This document shows positions 16,638 to 25,844 of a DNA stretch of 64,000 nt, one piece after another; the stretch's first letter is position 1; every line of letters starts with the position of its first letter. The notes below the pieces were generated by a model. The model saw nothing but the letters and a program-made list of their open reading frames with translations, searched no databases and was not told the DNA's origin. Made by a program: the position numbers and the translations under genes. Origin of the DNA: Methylorubrum aminovorans (GTDB lineage Bacteria; Pseudomonadota; Alphaproteobacteria; Rhizobiales; Beijerinckiaceae); the NCBI RefSeq assembly GCF_022179725.1, contig NZ_BPRC01000018.1, positions 1 to 64,000 on the forward strand, read 5' to 3'.

Positions 16638-18068
16638 ATGCGCCTGTTGACGGGACTGATCCTGCGCGTGGTCGCCGTGGTGGCGCTCTGCCTCGCCGCG
16701 GCCTCCGCCTGGGTGATGTGGGACGTGAACCGGACGATCCGAGCGGAAGCCGTGGCGTCCGCCGACCGCGTGGTGCGCGAGGCGCGCGAACTGGCGTGGC
16801 GCGAGCTGACGTGGCGGGGCAGTTCGGGTCGGGACGCCAAATATGCCTTCCCCGACTGGCGCAGCTCCGAGACCCTCAGGGTCATCGCGCCCGGCTACTG
16901 CGTGAGTCTCGCCTGGACCGACGAGGCGCCGCGCCGGCTCTGCGGCGGGTGGTCGGGAATGGGCGCAGCGCCGCCCGCTTGGTTCGATGCCGCCTATTCC
17001 GCCCTGTTCGGTCCGAGCCGCCCGGTGACCCGCACGGTGACGCTCCACCGCCGCGATGCGGGGCAGGTGATCGCGGTGGCCGATCACGGAGCCGCCGCGC
17101 GGCAGGCGTGGCGCGTCGTCAGCGTGGTCGTCGGCGTCGCCGCCGCGATGGCGGCGGGCATCGGGCTGCTCGCGACTCTGGTGATCGGCCACGCCCTGAT
17201 GCCCGCCGAGCGGATCGTGCGCTGCCTGCGCAACATGGAAGGGGGCGCGTACGATCTGCGCCTGCCCGCCTTTCGGGCGCGGGAATTCGCGCTGATCGCT
17301 CGGGCCGTCAACGATCTGACGCAGCGCCTGGCCGAGACCACGGCCCAGCGCGCGGCGCTGACCCGGCGATTGTTCCAAGTGCAGGAGGAGGAGCGCCGCA
17401 CGCTGGCGCGCGACCTGCACGACGAGTTCGGCCAATGTCTCACAGCGGCGTCCGCGCTCGCCGCCGCCATCGCCGCCGGCACGGAGGTCGAGCGCCCCGA
17501 CATCGCCGAGGACGCTCGCGCGATCTCCGGCATCACCGAGCGGATGATGGGCACCCTGCGCAGCACGCTCGCCCGCCTGCGGCCGCCGGATCTCGACGCG
17601 GTCGGGCTGGAGCGCTCCCTCGGCCATCTGATCGCGACCTGGAACGCCCACGGGGCGGCACTCGCCGCCGCCCGCCCCGCCGGGGCAGTGCCCGAGACGA
17701 TCCCCGCCTTCCGCCTCGACATCGTCGGCAGCCTGAGCCACGTGCCGGCACAGGCGGGGTTGAACCTCTACCGTATCGCCCAGGAATGCCTGACCAACGC
17801 CGCGCGCCACGGCCGCCCGAGCGAGGTGCGCTTGCGGGTCGAGGGCGATGATCCGGTCCGCGGCCTCGCCCTGTCCGTCGAGGACGATGGCGGCGGCGCG
17901 CCCGAGCGGCTGGAGGCGAGGGCCGGCTACGGCCTCATCGGCATCCGCGAGCGGGTCGCGGCGCTCGGTGGCTCGCTGTCGATCGAGCGTCCGGCGGGCG
18001 GGATCGGCGTGCGGATCGCCGCCATCATCCCCTTCGGCCCTGAGCCGGCCGGGGCCCGCTTCGCGTGA
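16638..18068 (+). CDS. NarL-type sensor histidine kinase (MoxY-like)
   Basis: A 476-residue inner-membrane sensor. TM1 is at about residues 8-28, a periplasmic sensing region at about 30-158, TM2 at about 160-185 and a HAMP linker at about 186-237. A HisKA_3 domain follows, with the phosphoacceptor H261 in RDLHDEFGQ. The HATPase carries the N box AQECLTNAARHG and the G1 box VEDDGGGAP. ATG 16638 has a perfect AAGGAGG at 16626-16632. It overlaps the response regulator by 4 bp. Divergence from xoxF recalls the MoxY/MoxX pair controlling methanol oxidation in Paracoccus; the function is inferred from that context. Confidence 0.85.
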   Translation: MRLLTGLILRVVAVVALCLAAASAWVMWDVNRTIRAEAVASADRVVREARELAWRELTWRGSSGRDAKYAFPDWRSSETLRVIAPGYCVSLAWTDEAPRRLCGGWSGMGAAPPAWFDAAYSALFGPSRPVTRTVTLHRRDAGQVIAVADHGAAARQAWRVVSVVVGVAAAMAAGIGLLATLVIGHALMPAERIVRCLRNMEGGAYDLRLPAFRAREFALIARAVNDLTQRLAETTAQRAALTRRLFQVQEEERRTLARDLHDEFGQCLTAASALAAAIAAGTEVERPDIAEDARAISGITERMMGTLRSTLARLRPPDLDAVGLERSLGHLIATWNAHGAALAAARPAGAVPETIPAFRLDIVGSLSHVPAQAGLNLYRIAQECLTNAARHGRPSEVRLRVEGDDPVRGLALSVEDDGGGAPERLEARAGYGLIGIRERVAALGGSLSIERPAGGIGVRIAAIIPFGPEPAGARFA

Positions 18069-18721
18069 GCGGCACCACCATCCTGCTCGTCGACGACCAC
18101 CCCGTGGTGCGGGCGGGCTACCGCAAGCTTCTGGAGCGCCAGCCGGGTTACCGGGTCATCGCCGAGGCCGAGAGCGCGGCCGCCGCCTACCGCGACTATC
18201 GCCGGCTGAAGCCCGACATCGTCATCCTCGATCTCAGCCTGCCCGGTGCCAGCGGCCTGGAGGCGATCCGGCGCATCCGCGCCTACGACCGGGCGGCGCG
18301 CATCCTCGTCTTCTCGATGCATCAGGGCACGCCGTTCGCCCTCAAGGCGTTCGAGGCCGGGGCCTGCGGCTACGTCACAAAGAGCAGCCCGCCCCACGAA
18401 CTCGTTGCCGCCATGGGGACCGTGATGCGCGGCGGGCAGGCCGTCAGCGAGGACATCGCCCGCGAGATCGCCGCCGAGCGCCTCTCCGGCCGCCGCTCAC
18501 CGATCGAGGATCTCGGACCGCGCGAGGTAGAGATCCTAGGCCTGATCGCATCGGGGAAGACGACCGAGGCCATCGCCGACGCCCTCTCGCTGAGCCCGAA
18601 GACGGTTCAGAACTACCATTCGAGCATCAAGGCGAAGCTGCGCATCCAGACCGATGCCGACCTGGTCTGGCTGTCGATCTCAGCCGGGCTGATGATGCGC
18701 AGAACCTGTCCGGACGCTTGA
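18065..18721 (+). CDS. NarL/LuxR-type response regulator (MoxX-like)
   Basis: A 218-residue partner of the kinase, starting at a GTG inside a GTGA overlap. The receiver domain has the acidic pair DD at residues 10-11, the phosphoacceptor D56 (VILDLSLPG) and K in YVTKSSPP. The C-terminal LuxR-type HTH is at about 155-210 (LGPREVEILGLIASGKTTEAIADALSLS, TVQNYHSSIKAKL). Probable regulator of the divergent xoxF. Confidence 0.87.
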   Translation: MSGTTILLVDDHPVVRAGYRKLLERQPGYRVIAEAESAAAAYRDYRRLKPDIVILDLSLPGASGLEAIRRIRAYDRAARILVFSMHQGTPFALKAFEAGACGYVTKSSPPHELVAAMGTVMRGGQAVSEDIAREIAAERLSGRRSPIEDLGPREVEILGLIASGKTTEAIADALSLSPKTVQNYHSSIKAKLRIQTDADLVWLSISAGLMMRRTCPDA

Positions 18722-18732
18722 ACCGACGCGGC

Positions 18733-19677
18733 TCAGGTGAACAGGCTCGACACGCTCGATTCGGTGGCCGTGCGCCCGATCGCCTCGCCGAGCAGCGGCG
18801 CGATCGAGATCACCCGGATGTTGCGGGCGAGCTTCACGGCTTGCGTCGGCAGGATCGAGTCGGTGATGACGAGTTCCTTCATCCGCGAGGCGGCGATGCG
18901 CGAGACCGCGCCGCCCGACAGCACACCGTGCGTGATGTAGGCCGAAACCTCCTTGGCGCCGGCGTTCAGCAGGGCCTCGGCGGCGTTCACCAGGGTGCCG
19001 CCGGAATCGACGATGTCGTCGACGAGGATGCAGGACTGGCCCTCGACGTCGCCGATGATGTTCATCACCTCGGACTCGCCCGCCCGCTCGCGGCGCTTGT
19101 CGACGATGGCGAGCGAGGCGTCGATGCGCTTGGCCAGCGCGCGGGCGCGCACCACGCCGCCCACATCCGGCGAAACCACCATGCGCTCGCCGGGAGCCAG
19201 CCGCTCCTTGATGTCGCGCACCATCACGGGTGCGGCGAACAGGTTGTCGGTGGGAATGTCGAAGAAGCCCTGGATCTGACCGGCATGGAGGTCGAGCGTC
19301 AGGACGCGGTCGGCGCCGGCCTCGGTGATGAGGTTGGCCACGAGCTTGGCCGAGATCGGCGTGCGGCCCGAGGTGCGCCGGTCCTGCCGGGCATAGCCGA
19401 AATAGGGGATCACCGCCGTGATGCGCCGCGCCGAGGACCGACGCGCGGCGTCGATCATGATCAGCAGTTCCATCAGGTGGTCGTTGGCGGGGAACGAGGT
19501 CGATTGGACGATGAACACGTCCTCGCCGCGGACGTTCTCCTGCAGCTCGACGAAGATCTCCATGTCGGCGAAGCGCCGGACCATGCAGTTGGCGAGCGGC
19601 AATTCGAGGTAGCTGGCGATCGCTTCCGCGAGCGGGCGGCTCGCGTTGCCGGCGATGATCTTGATGGACGACGTCAT
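18733..19677 (-). CDS. prs: Ribose-phosphate pyrophosphokinase
   Basis: A 314-residue cytosolic enzyme making PRPP from ribose 5-phosphate and ATP for purine, pyrimidine, histidine and NAD synthesis. Recognisable motifs are RFADMEIFVE, the catalytic RRTSGRTPISAKL, the DLHAGQIQGFFDIPTDNL metal/substrate loop and the PRPP-binding ILVDDIVDSGGTL. The ATG at 19677 (MTSSIK) gives the usual family length; a GTG 21 bp upstream is less likely. Confidence 0.95.
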   Translation of the reverse strand: MTSSIKIIAGNASRPLAEAIASYLELPLANCMVRRFADMEIFVELQENVRGEDVFIVQSTSFPANDHLMELLIMIDAARRSSARRITAVIPYFGYARQDRRTSGRTPISAKLVANLITEAGADRVLTLDLHAGQIQGFFDIPTDNLFAAPVMVRDIKERLAPGERMVVSPDVGGVVRARALAKRIDASLAIVDKRRERAGESEVMNIIGDVEGQSCILVDDIVDSGGTLVNAAEALLNAGAKEVSAYITHGVLSGGAVSRIAASRMKELVITDSILPTQAVKLARNIRVISIAPLLGEAIGRTATESSVSSLFT

Positions 19678-19839
19678 GCCGGGCGTCTCTCGGCTCACTC
19701 TTCAAGTCACTCGCGGGACGCGCGCGAACCCAATCACGTCCGGGACCGCATCTGCATCCGGCCGCGCGGCTCATATCAGCGGGGCCGGCGCGTCACAATG
19801 GCTTCATGGGCTTCATGCCGCAGCCCCGCTCTGCCCTGA

Positions 19840-20067
19840 TCACGGTTCGAGCAGTCGGTGCAGGTGAACGATGAAGTAGCGGGTCTGGGCGCTGTCGACG
19901 GTGGCCTGCGCCTTGGCGCGCCACGCGGTCTGGGCCGAGGCGTAGTCGGGGAAGATGCCGACGATGTCGAGATCCTTGATGTCCCGGAAGCGTACGCCCG
20001 AGACGTCCTCCAGCTCGCCGCCGAACACGAGGTGGAGCTTCTGGTCCGAGTCGATCGTCGTGGTCAC
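19840..20067 (-). CDS. DUF4170 protein
   Basis: A 75-residue conserved alphaproteobacterial protein of unknown function. The family motifs LHLVFGGEL, DIVGIFPDYASAQTAWRAKAQ and the invariant C-terminal RYFIVHLHRLL are all visible. It looks like a small cytosolic alpha/beta fold. It lies 214 bp downstream of xseA on the same strand. Confidence 0.85.
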   Translation of the reverse strand: MTTTIDSDQKLHLVFGGELEDVSGVRFRDIKDLDIVGIFPDYASAQTAWRAKAQATVDSAQTRYFIVHLHRLLEP

Positions 20068-20281
20068 GCGCCTCTCCTGCCGGATGCCGAGGCCCGCCGC
20101 CGGTGAGGCAGGAGCCGTGCCGCTCGGTCGCAGAGGCGGCGGGGTCGGTCAAGGTGCTCGCCGCGCAAGGTGGGGGCGACGCGGGGGCGGGGCGAGAAAG
20201 CCGGTCTCATCCTTCCCCCCCTTTATCGTTCGAGGCCGCTGCGCGGCATTTCGAAAAGAAGGGACACCATCGAGCCGCCGC

Positions 20282-21841
20282 TCAGAACAGCGAGCCTTGC
20301 CGCGCGGCGGGCTCGGGCGCCGTCTCCTTGGGCTTGGGAGCCGGCTCGGCCGCGATCCGGCGCGGCGCACGCTTCGCGCGCGGCGGCGAGGGCGGGGCAT
20401 CGGCCAGGGGAGCGGCCGGAGCATCCTCGGGCCGCGCGAAAACCGCCCCGTCGGCGAACTGGAGCTGAAGCCGGACGGCCGTGGCGGCGGCCTCGCGCGA
20501 GCGCACCGGCAGGCCGTCGGCGTCGCGCACCAGCGCGTAGCCGCGGGCGAGCACCGCCTTGTAGCTGAGCGCCCCGAGCAGGCCGGCCTGCGCCCCGAGC
20601 CGGTCGCGGCGGCGCTCGATGATGCGGGATATGGCGGTGCGCGGGCGGTGGTCGATGCCGGCGAGCCGCGCCCGCGCCTCGGCCAAGGCGATCGCCGGCG
20701 AGCGCCGGGTCAGCCGGTCGGCGAGGCGGTTCAGGCGCTCGCGGGAATCGCGGGCATTGGCGGCGAGCGCGGGCCGCAGCCGCGCGTCGGCGAGGTCGAG
20801 GCGCTGGCGCTTGGCGGCGAGAAAGGCGTCGGCACCGGGGATCGCCCGCACCAGGGCGCGGAAATCCGCCCGCTCGCGCTCGACCCGCCGTAGCATCGTG
20901 CCGGCCTGCCGGGCGCCGAGGTCGTGGATCTGGGCCAGAAGTTCGGCGCGCACCGGCACGGCCATCTCGGCCGCGCCCGTGGGCGTTGGGGCGCGGCGGT
21001 CGGAGGCGAAGTCGATCAGCGTCGTGTCGGTCTCGTGGCCGACCGCCGAGATCAGGGGAATACCGGACTCGGCGGCGGCGCGCACCACCGCCTCCTCGTT
21101 GAAGGCCCAGAGATCCTCGATCGAGCCGCCGCCGCGGGCGACGATCAGCACGTCCGGCCGCGGGATCGGGCCGTCGGGCGTCAGCGCGTTGAAGCCCCGG
21201 ATCGCCGCGGCGATTTCCTCGGCCGCCCCCTCCCCCTGCACCCGCACCGGCCAGACCAGTACGGGGCGCGGAAAGCGGTCCTCCAACCGGTGCAGGATGT
21301 CGCGGATCACCGCGCCGGTCGGCGAGGTGACGACGCCGATCACCCGCGGCAGGAACGGGATCGGCCGCTTCCGGTCCGCCTCGAACAGGCCCTCCGCCGC
21401 GAGCTGGCGCTTGCGTTCCTCCAGCAGCGCCATCCAGGCGCCGATGCCGGCGGGCTCCATCGAATCGATGACGATCTGGTACGAGGATTTCCCGGCAAAC
21501 GTCGTGATCTTGCCGGTGGCGACGACCTCGAGCCCCTCCTTGGGCTTCTGGCGCAGGCGCCCGAGCACGCCCTTCCACACCACCGCATCGATCTTCGCCG
21601 AGCCGTCCTTGAGCGAGAAATAGGCGTGGCCCGAGCCGTGCGGCCCGCGATAGCCCGAGATCTCGCCGCGCAGGCGCACATGCCCAAATGCATCTTCAAG
21701 GGTGCGCTTGAGGGCGGCGGCGAGGTCGCCGACCGACCATTCGGGGGTGTTGGCCTGGAGCAAAGCCGAGGGCGCCGGCTCCCCCGGCGGCGGCACGGCG
21801 GCGGCAGAGGTCGCAGGACGTGGCGGGGGCACGAGCGGCAT
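20282..21841 (-). CDS. xseA: Exodeoxyribonuclease VII large subunit
   Basis: A 519-residue nuclease that, with XseB, degrades single-stranded DNA. The OB-fold N-terminus (WSVGDLAAALKRTLEDAFGHV, RGEISGYRGPHGSGHAYFSLKD) is followed by the catalytic domain (VGVVTSPTGAVIRDILHRL, VLIVARGGGSIEDLWAFN, SAVGHETDTTLIDFASD) and a long coiled coil. The C-terminus has a lysine/proline-rich extension ending in QGSLF. Met 21841 is chosen because the conserved domain starts about 30 residues later. The small subunit is not adjacent. Confidence 0.93.
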   Translation of the reverse strand: MPLVPPPRPATSAAAVPPPGEPAPSALLQANTPEWSVGDLAAALKRTLEDAFGHVRLRGEISGYRGPHGSGHAYFSLKDGSAKIDAVVWKGVLGRLRQKPKEGLEVVATGKITTFAGKSSYQIVIDSMEPAGIGAWMALLEERKRQLAAEGLFEADRKRPIPFLPRVIGVVTSPTGAVIRDILHRLEDRFPRPVLVWPVRVQGEGAAEEIAAAIRGFNALTPDGPIPRPDVLIVARGGGSIEDLWAFNEEAVVRAAAESGIPLISAVGHETDTTLIDFASDRRAPTPTGAAEMAVPVRAELLAQIHDLGARQAGTMLRRVERERADFRALVRAIPGADAFLAAKRQRLDLADARLRPALAANARDSRERLNRLADRLTRRSPAIALAEARARLAGIDHRPRTAISRIIERRRDRLGAQAGLLGALSYKAVLARGYALVRDADGLPVRSREAAATAVRLQLQFADGAVFARPEDAPAAPLADAPPSPPRAKRAPRRIAAEPAPKPKETAPEPAARQGSLF

Positions 21842-21978
21842 GGGGCCGGACGCTACGGGAACCGGCCGGTCGAGGTAAAGGCCGCTGGGCGGATCGGCTG
21901 GGGAGGGCGCGCGAGTGTGGCGCCAGGGACGCTGCCGCTCGTCTCCGGCAGAAACGCTCGGGGAAGAAGACCCGAGGC

Positions 21979-22203
21979 TCAGATCAGTCGCGAAAGGATC
22001 AGCGCCGCCGTGACGGCGGGCGCGGCCGCGGCCGCCATGGCCCAGGGCCAGACCGGCGCCAGCCGCGAGCGGCGGTTGTCGTTGGCGGCTCGCGGCGCCG
22101 AGCGGCGCTGGACCACGTAGTCCGAGAGTCGAACGACCGCGTGCGCGCGGGGCGGGCGGGCGGGGGAGGCGATCGAGTGGCGACAGATCGGCATGGCCCT
22201 CAT
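21979..22203 (-). CDS. Small basic protein with C-terminal membrane segment
   Basis: A 74-residue predicted protein, ATG 22203. A basic N-terminal half carries the AANDNRRSR motif often seen in small rhizobiales proteins. It ends in a hydrophobic helix (WPWAMAAAAAPAVTAALIL), so it is probably a tail-anchored inner-membrane protein. It precedes xseA on the same strand by about 140 bp. Function unknown. Confidence 0.45.
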   Translation of the reverse strand: MRAMPICRHSIASPARPPRAHAVVRLSDYVVQRRSAPRAANDNRRSRLAPVWPWAMAAAAAPAVTAALILSRLI

Positions 22204-22373
22204 CAACAGGTGAGCCCGGCGAACCGTTCCGTCCGGCGCGCGGGATAAGAGTGCCGCGCAAGACTCCCGGTCACCGGCCGTTCCCCCTCCGGAGAGGACA
22301 GCGCGGCGGGCGTCTCGTAACGGACCCTCGGACGATCTCGGATGGGGTCGGACGGAAGGCCGCAAAGGTCCGC

Positions 22374-23117
22374 TCACCACAGCGAGAACTCGGTGGCGAA
22401 ATCCGTCGTCCGCAGCGGGCATTTCGGTGCGGGACAGGGCTCGGCCGGGACGGTGGCGAGCACCCCGTCCGTTCCGGTCTCGAAGCGCAGGCGCACCGGC
22501 GGGTCGTCCTCCTTGGCGTAGGCGAGCCGCACCTCGAAGCGCACGGCGTCGAACGCTTTGCGGTCGGCGTAGACGATGACGTCGCGGGAGACGGATTCGC
22601 CCGGGTTGAGCTCGGAGGGTTCGCTCGGCAGCGCGGTCGCCCCGGAGAACAGCACGCCCTGGCGCAGGATCGGCGCGCCGCTCTCGCGCACGTAGTCGCG
22701 GGCGGACTCGACGCTCGCCGAGCCGGAGAGCGCGGCGCGGAAGGCGGCCTCCCGCGCGGTCGTCTCCGCCGCCTCGCGATCCGGCTCGGAGAAGCGGGTG
22801 CGCAGGCCGATCACGGTGTAGGTGAGCCCGAGCACGCGCACGCCCGCTTGGCCGACATTGGTGCGGGTCACGGTCGAGCGGATCGCCACCCGGTCGCCGC
22901 GCTCGCCGACCCGGACGAGATCGGTCTTCACCGAGACCGAGGGCGGGGCGAGCCCCGGCTTGATCCGCGCCTCGTAGACGAAGGTGTATACGCCCCAGGC
23001 CCCTGCCCCGAGGATCGCCAGCGTCTGCACGAGGGTGCTGACGCCTTCCAGGCCGAGCCGGCGCCGTCTCCGGCCCGGTCGTTGAGGATGGTCTCGATGC
23101 GGGTCTGGCGGCGCCAT
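22374..23117 (-). CDS. Membrane-anchored protein of unknown function
   Basis: A 247-residue protein with ATG 23117 after GAGGGAGAA. A basic N-terminus (RRRRRLG) leads into one transmembrane helix (about residues 28-46: TLVQTLAILGAGAWGVYTFVY). A beta-rich extracytoplasmic domain follows (PSVSVKTDLVRVGERGDRVAI, ESVSRDVIVYADRKAFDAVRFEV). Two cysteines lie near the C-terminus (CPAPKC). It is divergent from purD. I do not recognise the family. Confidence 0.65.
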   Translation of the reverse strand: MAPPDPHRDHPQRPGRRRRRLGLEGVSTLVQTLAILGAGAWGVYTFVYEARIKPGLAPPSVSVKTDLVRVGERGDRVAIRSTVTRTNVGQAGVRVLGLTYTVIGLRTRFSEPDREAAETTAREAAFRAALSGSASVESARDYVRESGAPILRQGVLFSGATALPSEPSELNPGESVSRDVIVYADRKAFDAVRFEVRLAYAKEDDPPVRLRFETGTDGVLATVPAEPCPAPKCPLRTTDFATEFSLW

Positions 23118-23211
23118 GCGGCGGGTTCTCCCTCGCGTTGCCGGATGTGTGGCCGGGGCAAACGCGAAACGCCCTTTCCCCGGCCCGAAATTTTTTGGAT
23201 AGGGTCTCGTC

Positions 23212-24519
23212 ATGACCGAGCCCTTCTCCATCCTGCTCATCGGCTCCGGCGGGCGCGAGCACGCGCTGGCCTGGGCCATCGCGAAATCGCCGCTCTGCGC
23301 GAAGCTGTTCGTCGCGCCGGGCAATCCGGGCACCGCCCGGCACGGCGAGAACCGGCCGGATCTCGCGGTCTCCGATCACGCGGCGGTGGTCGCCTTCTGC
23401 CGGGCGGAAAAGGTCGGGCTGGTGGTGGTGGGGCCGGAAGCGCCGCTGGTCGCCGGGCTCGTCGATGACCTCCAGGCCGCCGGCATCCCCGCCTTCGGGC
23501 CGACCAAGGCCGCGGCGCAGCTCGAAGGCTCGAAGGGCTTCACCAAGGATCTGTGCGCCGAGCACGACATCCCGACCGCCGCCTTCGCCCGCTTCACCGA
23601 TCTCGATCCGGCTTTGGCCTACCTGCGCGCGCGCGGCGCGCCGATCGTGGTCAAGGCCGACGGTCTCGCCGCCGGCAAGGGCGTGACCGTGGCCGAGACC
23701 CTGCCCGAGGCCGAGGCGGCCGTGCGGGCGATCCTCGACGGCAGCGAGGGGGGCGCGCTCGTGATCGAGGAGTGCCTGTTCGGCGAGGAGGCGAGCTTCT
23801 TCGCACTCTGCGACGGGACCCGCGCCGTTCCGATCGGGACGGCGCAGGATCACAAGCGGGTTCATGACGGCGACCGCGGCCCCAATACCGGCGGCATGGG
23901 CGCCTATTCCCCCGCCTCCATCGTCACGCCGGAGATCGCGCAGACGGTGATGACCCGGATCATCGCGCCGACGCTGGCTGGCATGGCCGCCCGCGGCACG
24001 CCGTTCTCCGGCATCCTCTATGCCGGGCTGATGCTGACGGCGGAGGGCCCCAAGCTCATCGAGTACAACACCCGCTTCGGCGACCCGGAGGCGCAGGTGC
24101 TGATGCCGCGCCTGTCGGGTGATCTCGTGCCGGCGCTGCTGGCGGCGGCCAAGGGCGATCTCTCCGGCGTCTCGATCGGCTTCGATGCCTCCCGCGCGGC
24201 GCTCACAGTGGTGATGGCGGCGCAGGGCTATCCCGGCGCGGTGACCCGCGGCACCGAGATCCGCGGCGCCGAGGCGGCCCTCGATGAGGGGGTACTGGTG
24301 TTCCAGGCCGGCACCCGCCGCGACGGCGACCGGCTGCTGGCCGATGGCGGCCGGGTGCTCGCGGTCACGGCGCTCGGCGCCAGCGTGGGGGAAGCGCAGG
24401 AGCGCGCCTACGCGGCGGTGCGGCGGATCGACTGGCCGGACGGTTTTTATCGGACTGACATCGGCGGCCGGGAGGTCGCCAGGGAGGCGGCTCACGACGC
24501 GGCCGCCTCCGGCGACTGA
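23212..24519 (+). CDS. purD: Phosphoribosylamine-glycine ligase
   Basis: A 435-residue ATP-grasp enzyme for step two of purine synthesis, making GAR. Family motifs are LIGSGGREHALAWAI at the N-terminus, the ATP-binding VVKADGLAAGKGV, FGEEASFFALCDG, GPNTGGMGAYSPA and YNTRFGDPEAQVLMPRL. The start is ATG 23212. It overlaps tadA by one base (TGATG), so the two are probably translated together. The length is standard. Confidence 0.96.
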   Translation: MTEPFSILLIGSGGREHALAWAIAKSPLCAKLFVAPGNPGTARHGENRPDLAVSDHAAVVAFCRAEKVGLVVVGPEAPLVAGLVDDLQAAGIPAFGPTKAAAQLEGSKGFTKDLCAEHDIPTAAFARFTDLDPALAYLRARGAPIVVKADGLAAGKGVTVAETLPEAEAAVRAILDGSEGGALVIEECLFGEEASFFALCDGTRAVPIGTAQDHKRVHDGDRGPNTGGMGAYSPASIVTPEIAQTVMTRIIAPTLAGMAARGTPFSGILYAGLMLTAEGPKLIEYNTRFGDPEAQVLMPRLSGDLVPALLAAAKGDLSGVSIGFDASRAALTVVMAAQGYPGAVTRGTEIRGAEAALDEGVLVFQAGTRRDGDRLLADGGRVLAVTALGASVGEAQERAYAAVRRIDWPDGFYRTDIGGREVAREAAHDAAASGD

Positions 24520-24962
24520 TGCCCGATTTCCTCGACCTCGCCTTCACTGCGGCCCGCGAGGCCGCGGCGCTCGGCGAGGTGCCGGTCGGCGCGGTGGTGG
24601 TGCGTGACGGCGCGGTCTTGGCGGTTGCGGGCAACCGGCCGCGGGCGCTGTCCGACCCTACGGCCCATGCCGAGATCCTGGCGATCCGCGCGGCCTGCGC
24701 CGCGTTGCGCGATGAGCGCCTCACCGGCTGCGACCTCTACGTCACCCTGGAGCCCTGCCCGATGTGCGCGGGCGCGATCGCCTTCGCCCGCATCCGCCGC
24801 CTCTACTACGCCGCCTCCGATCCTAAGGGCGGCGGCGTCGAGCACGGGCCCCGCGTGTTCAACCAGCCGACCTGCCACCACGCCCCGGAAGTCTATTCCG
24901 GCTTTCGCGAGGGCGAGGCGGCGGGCCTGCTCAGGGATTTCTTTTCGCAAAGACGGGGGTGA
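24519..24962 (+). CDS. tadA: tRNA-specific adenosine deaminase TadA
   Basis: A 147-residue zinc deaminase converting A34 to inosine in tRNA-Arg(ACG), a tRNA that is itself encoded in this window (7233-7309). The catalytic HAEILAIRAA and zinc-binding PCPMCAGAI motifs are intact. The C-terminal GGVEHGPRVFN and NQPTCHHAPEV segments are typical of TadA. The start overlaps the purD stop. Confidence 0.9.
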   Translation: MPDFLDLAFTAAREAAALGEVPVGAVVVRDGAVLAVAGNRPRALSDPTAHAEILAIRAACAALRDERLTGCDLYVTLEPCPMCAGAIAFARIRRLYYAASDPKGGGVEHGPRVFNQPTCHHAPEVYSGFREGEAAGLLRDFFSQRRG

Positions 24963-25034
24963 GTGGGAGGCGAACCGCGGCGGCGCGCCGTGCGTTCGCC
25001 CCCCATCCCGCGACCCCGCACGGAGCCCCCTCCC

Positions 25035-25736
25035 ATGGTCCCGACCTACCAGCGCGCCCTGATCGTCGGGGCCGGTTCCGGCTTGAGCGCATCCCTGGCG
25101 CGCCTGTTCGCGGCGGAAGGGCTGAAGGTCGGGCTCGCCGCGCGCAACGTTGAGAAGCTGAGCCGCCTCGCCGCGGAGACGGGGGCGGTGGTGCACGCCT
25201 GCGACGCCACCGATCCCGGCGGGGTCGAGGCCCTGTTTCCCCGGCTCGAACCGGCGCTCGGCGGCGCGCCGGACGTGGTGGTCTACAACGCCAGCGGCCG
25301 GCTGCGTGGGGCCAGCGTCGATCTCGATCCGGAGGCGGTCGCCCGCGCGCTCGCGGTCTCGGCCTATGGCGGCTTCCTCGTGGCCCAGGCCGCCGCCCGG
25401 CGGATGCTGCCCCACCGCCACGGCGCGATCCTGTTCACCGGTGCCTCGGCGAGCGTGAAGGGTTTTGCCGGCTCCGCCCCCTTCGCCATGGGCAAGTTCG
25501 CCCTGCGCGGCCTCGCGCAAAGCCTCGCCCGCGAGCTTCAGCCCCTGGGCATCCACGTCGCCCATGTCGTGATCGACGGCGCGATCCGCTCCGACGCCCG
25601 CCCCGATCCGGAGGGGCGCCCCGACGCGACCCTCGATCCCGACGCCATCGCCAAGAGCTACCTCGCCCTCCTGCGCCAGGACCGCAGCGCCTGGACCGAC
25701 GAGATCGCCCTGCGGCCCTGGGTCGAGAATTTCTGA
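25035..25736 (+). CDS. Short-chain dehydrogenase/reductase-like protein lacking the catalytic Tyr
   Basis: A 233-residue Rossmann protein starting at ATG 25035 after CCCCCTCCC. The cofactor loop is ALIVGAGSGLSASLARLF and the NAS motif VVYNASGRLRG is present, as is the SDR Ser region (LFTGASASVKG). The usual YxxxK is FAMGK here (PFAMGKFALRGL), so the catalytic Tyr is Phe. Classical SDR chemistry is therefore doubtful, although this variant recurs in a recognisable subgroup. It lies 72 bp downstream of tadA. Substrate unknown. Confidence 0.8.
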   Translation: MVPTYQRALIVGAGSGLSASLARLFAAEGLKVGLAARNVEKLSRLAAETGAVVHACDATDPGGVEALFPRLEPALGGAPDVVVYNASGRLRGASVDLDPEAVARALAVSAYGGFLVAQAAARRMLPHRHGAILFTGASASVKGFAGSAPFAMGKFALRGLAQSLARELQPLGIHVAHVVIDGAIRSDARPDPEGRPDATLDPDAIAKSYLALLRQDRSAWTDEIALRPWVENF

Positions 25737-25771
25737 CACGGTCTCCGCTTGATCAGAGCGGAGACCGTGTC
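25735..25771. terminator. Perfect 15-bp hairpin between convergent genes
   Basis: GACACGGTCTCCGCT and AGCGGAGACCGTGTC flank a 7-nt loop, and the left arm overlaps the SDR stop codon. There is no T run, so it may act bidirectionally with Rho or stabilise the 3' end. Confidence 0.55.
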
Positions 25772-25844
25772 AGCAGCCCGCGCGGCGCTTGAGCGAAGTC
25801 CAAATCCGCCATCCCGAAGGGATCAACCGGATTTGGGATGAGAT

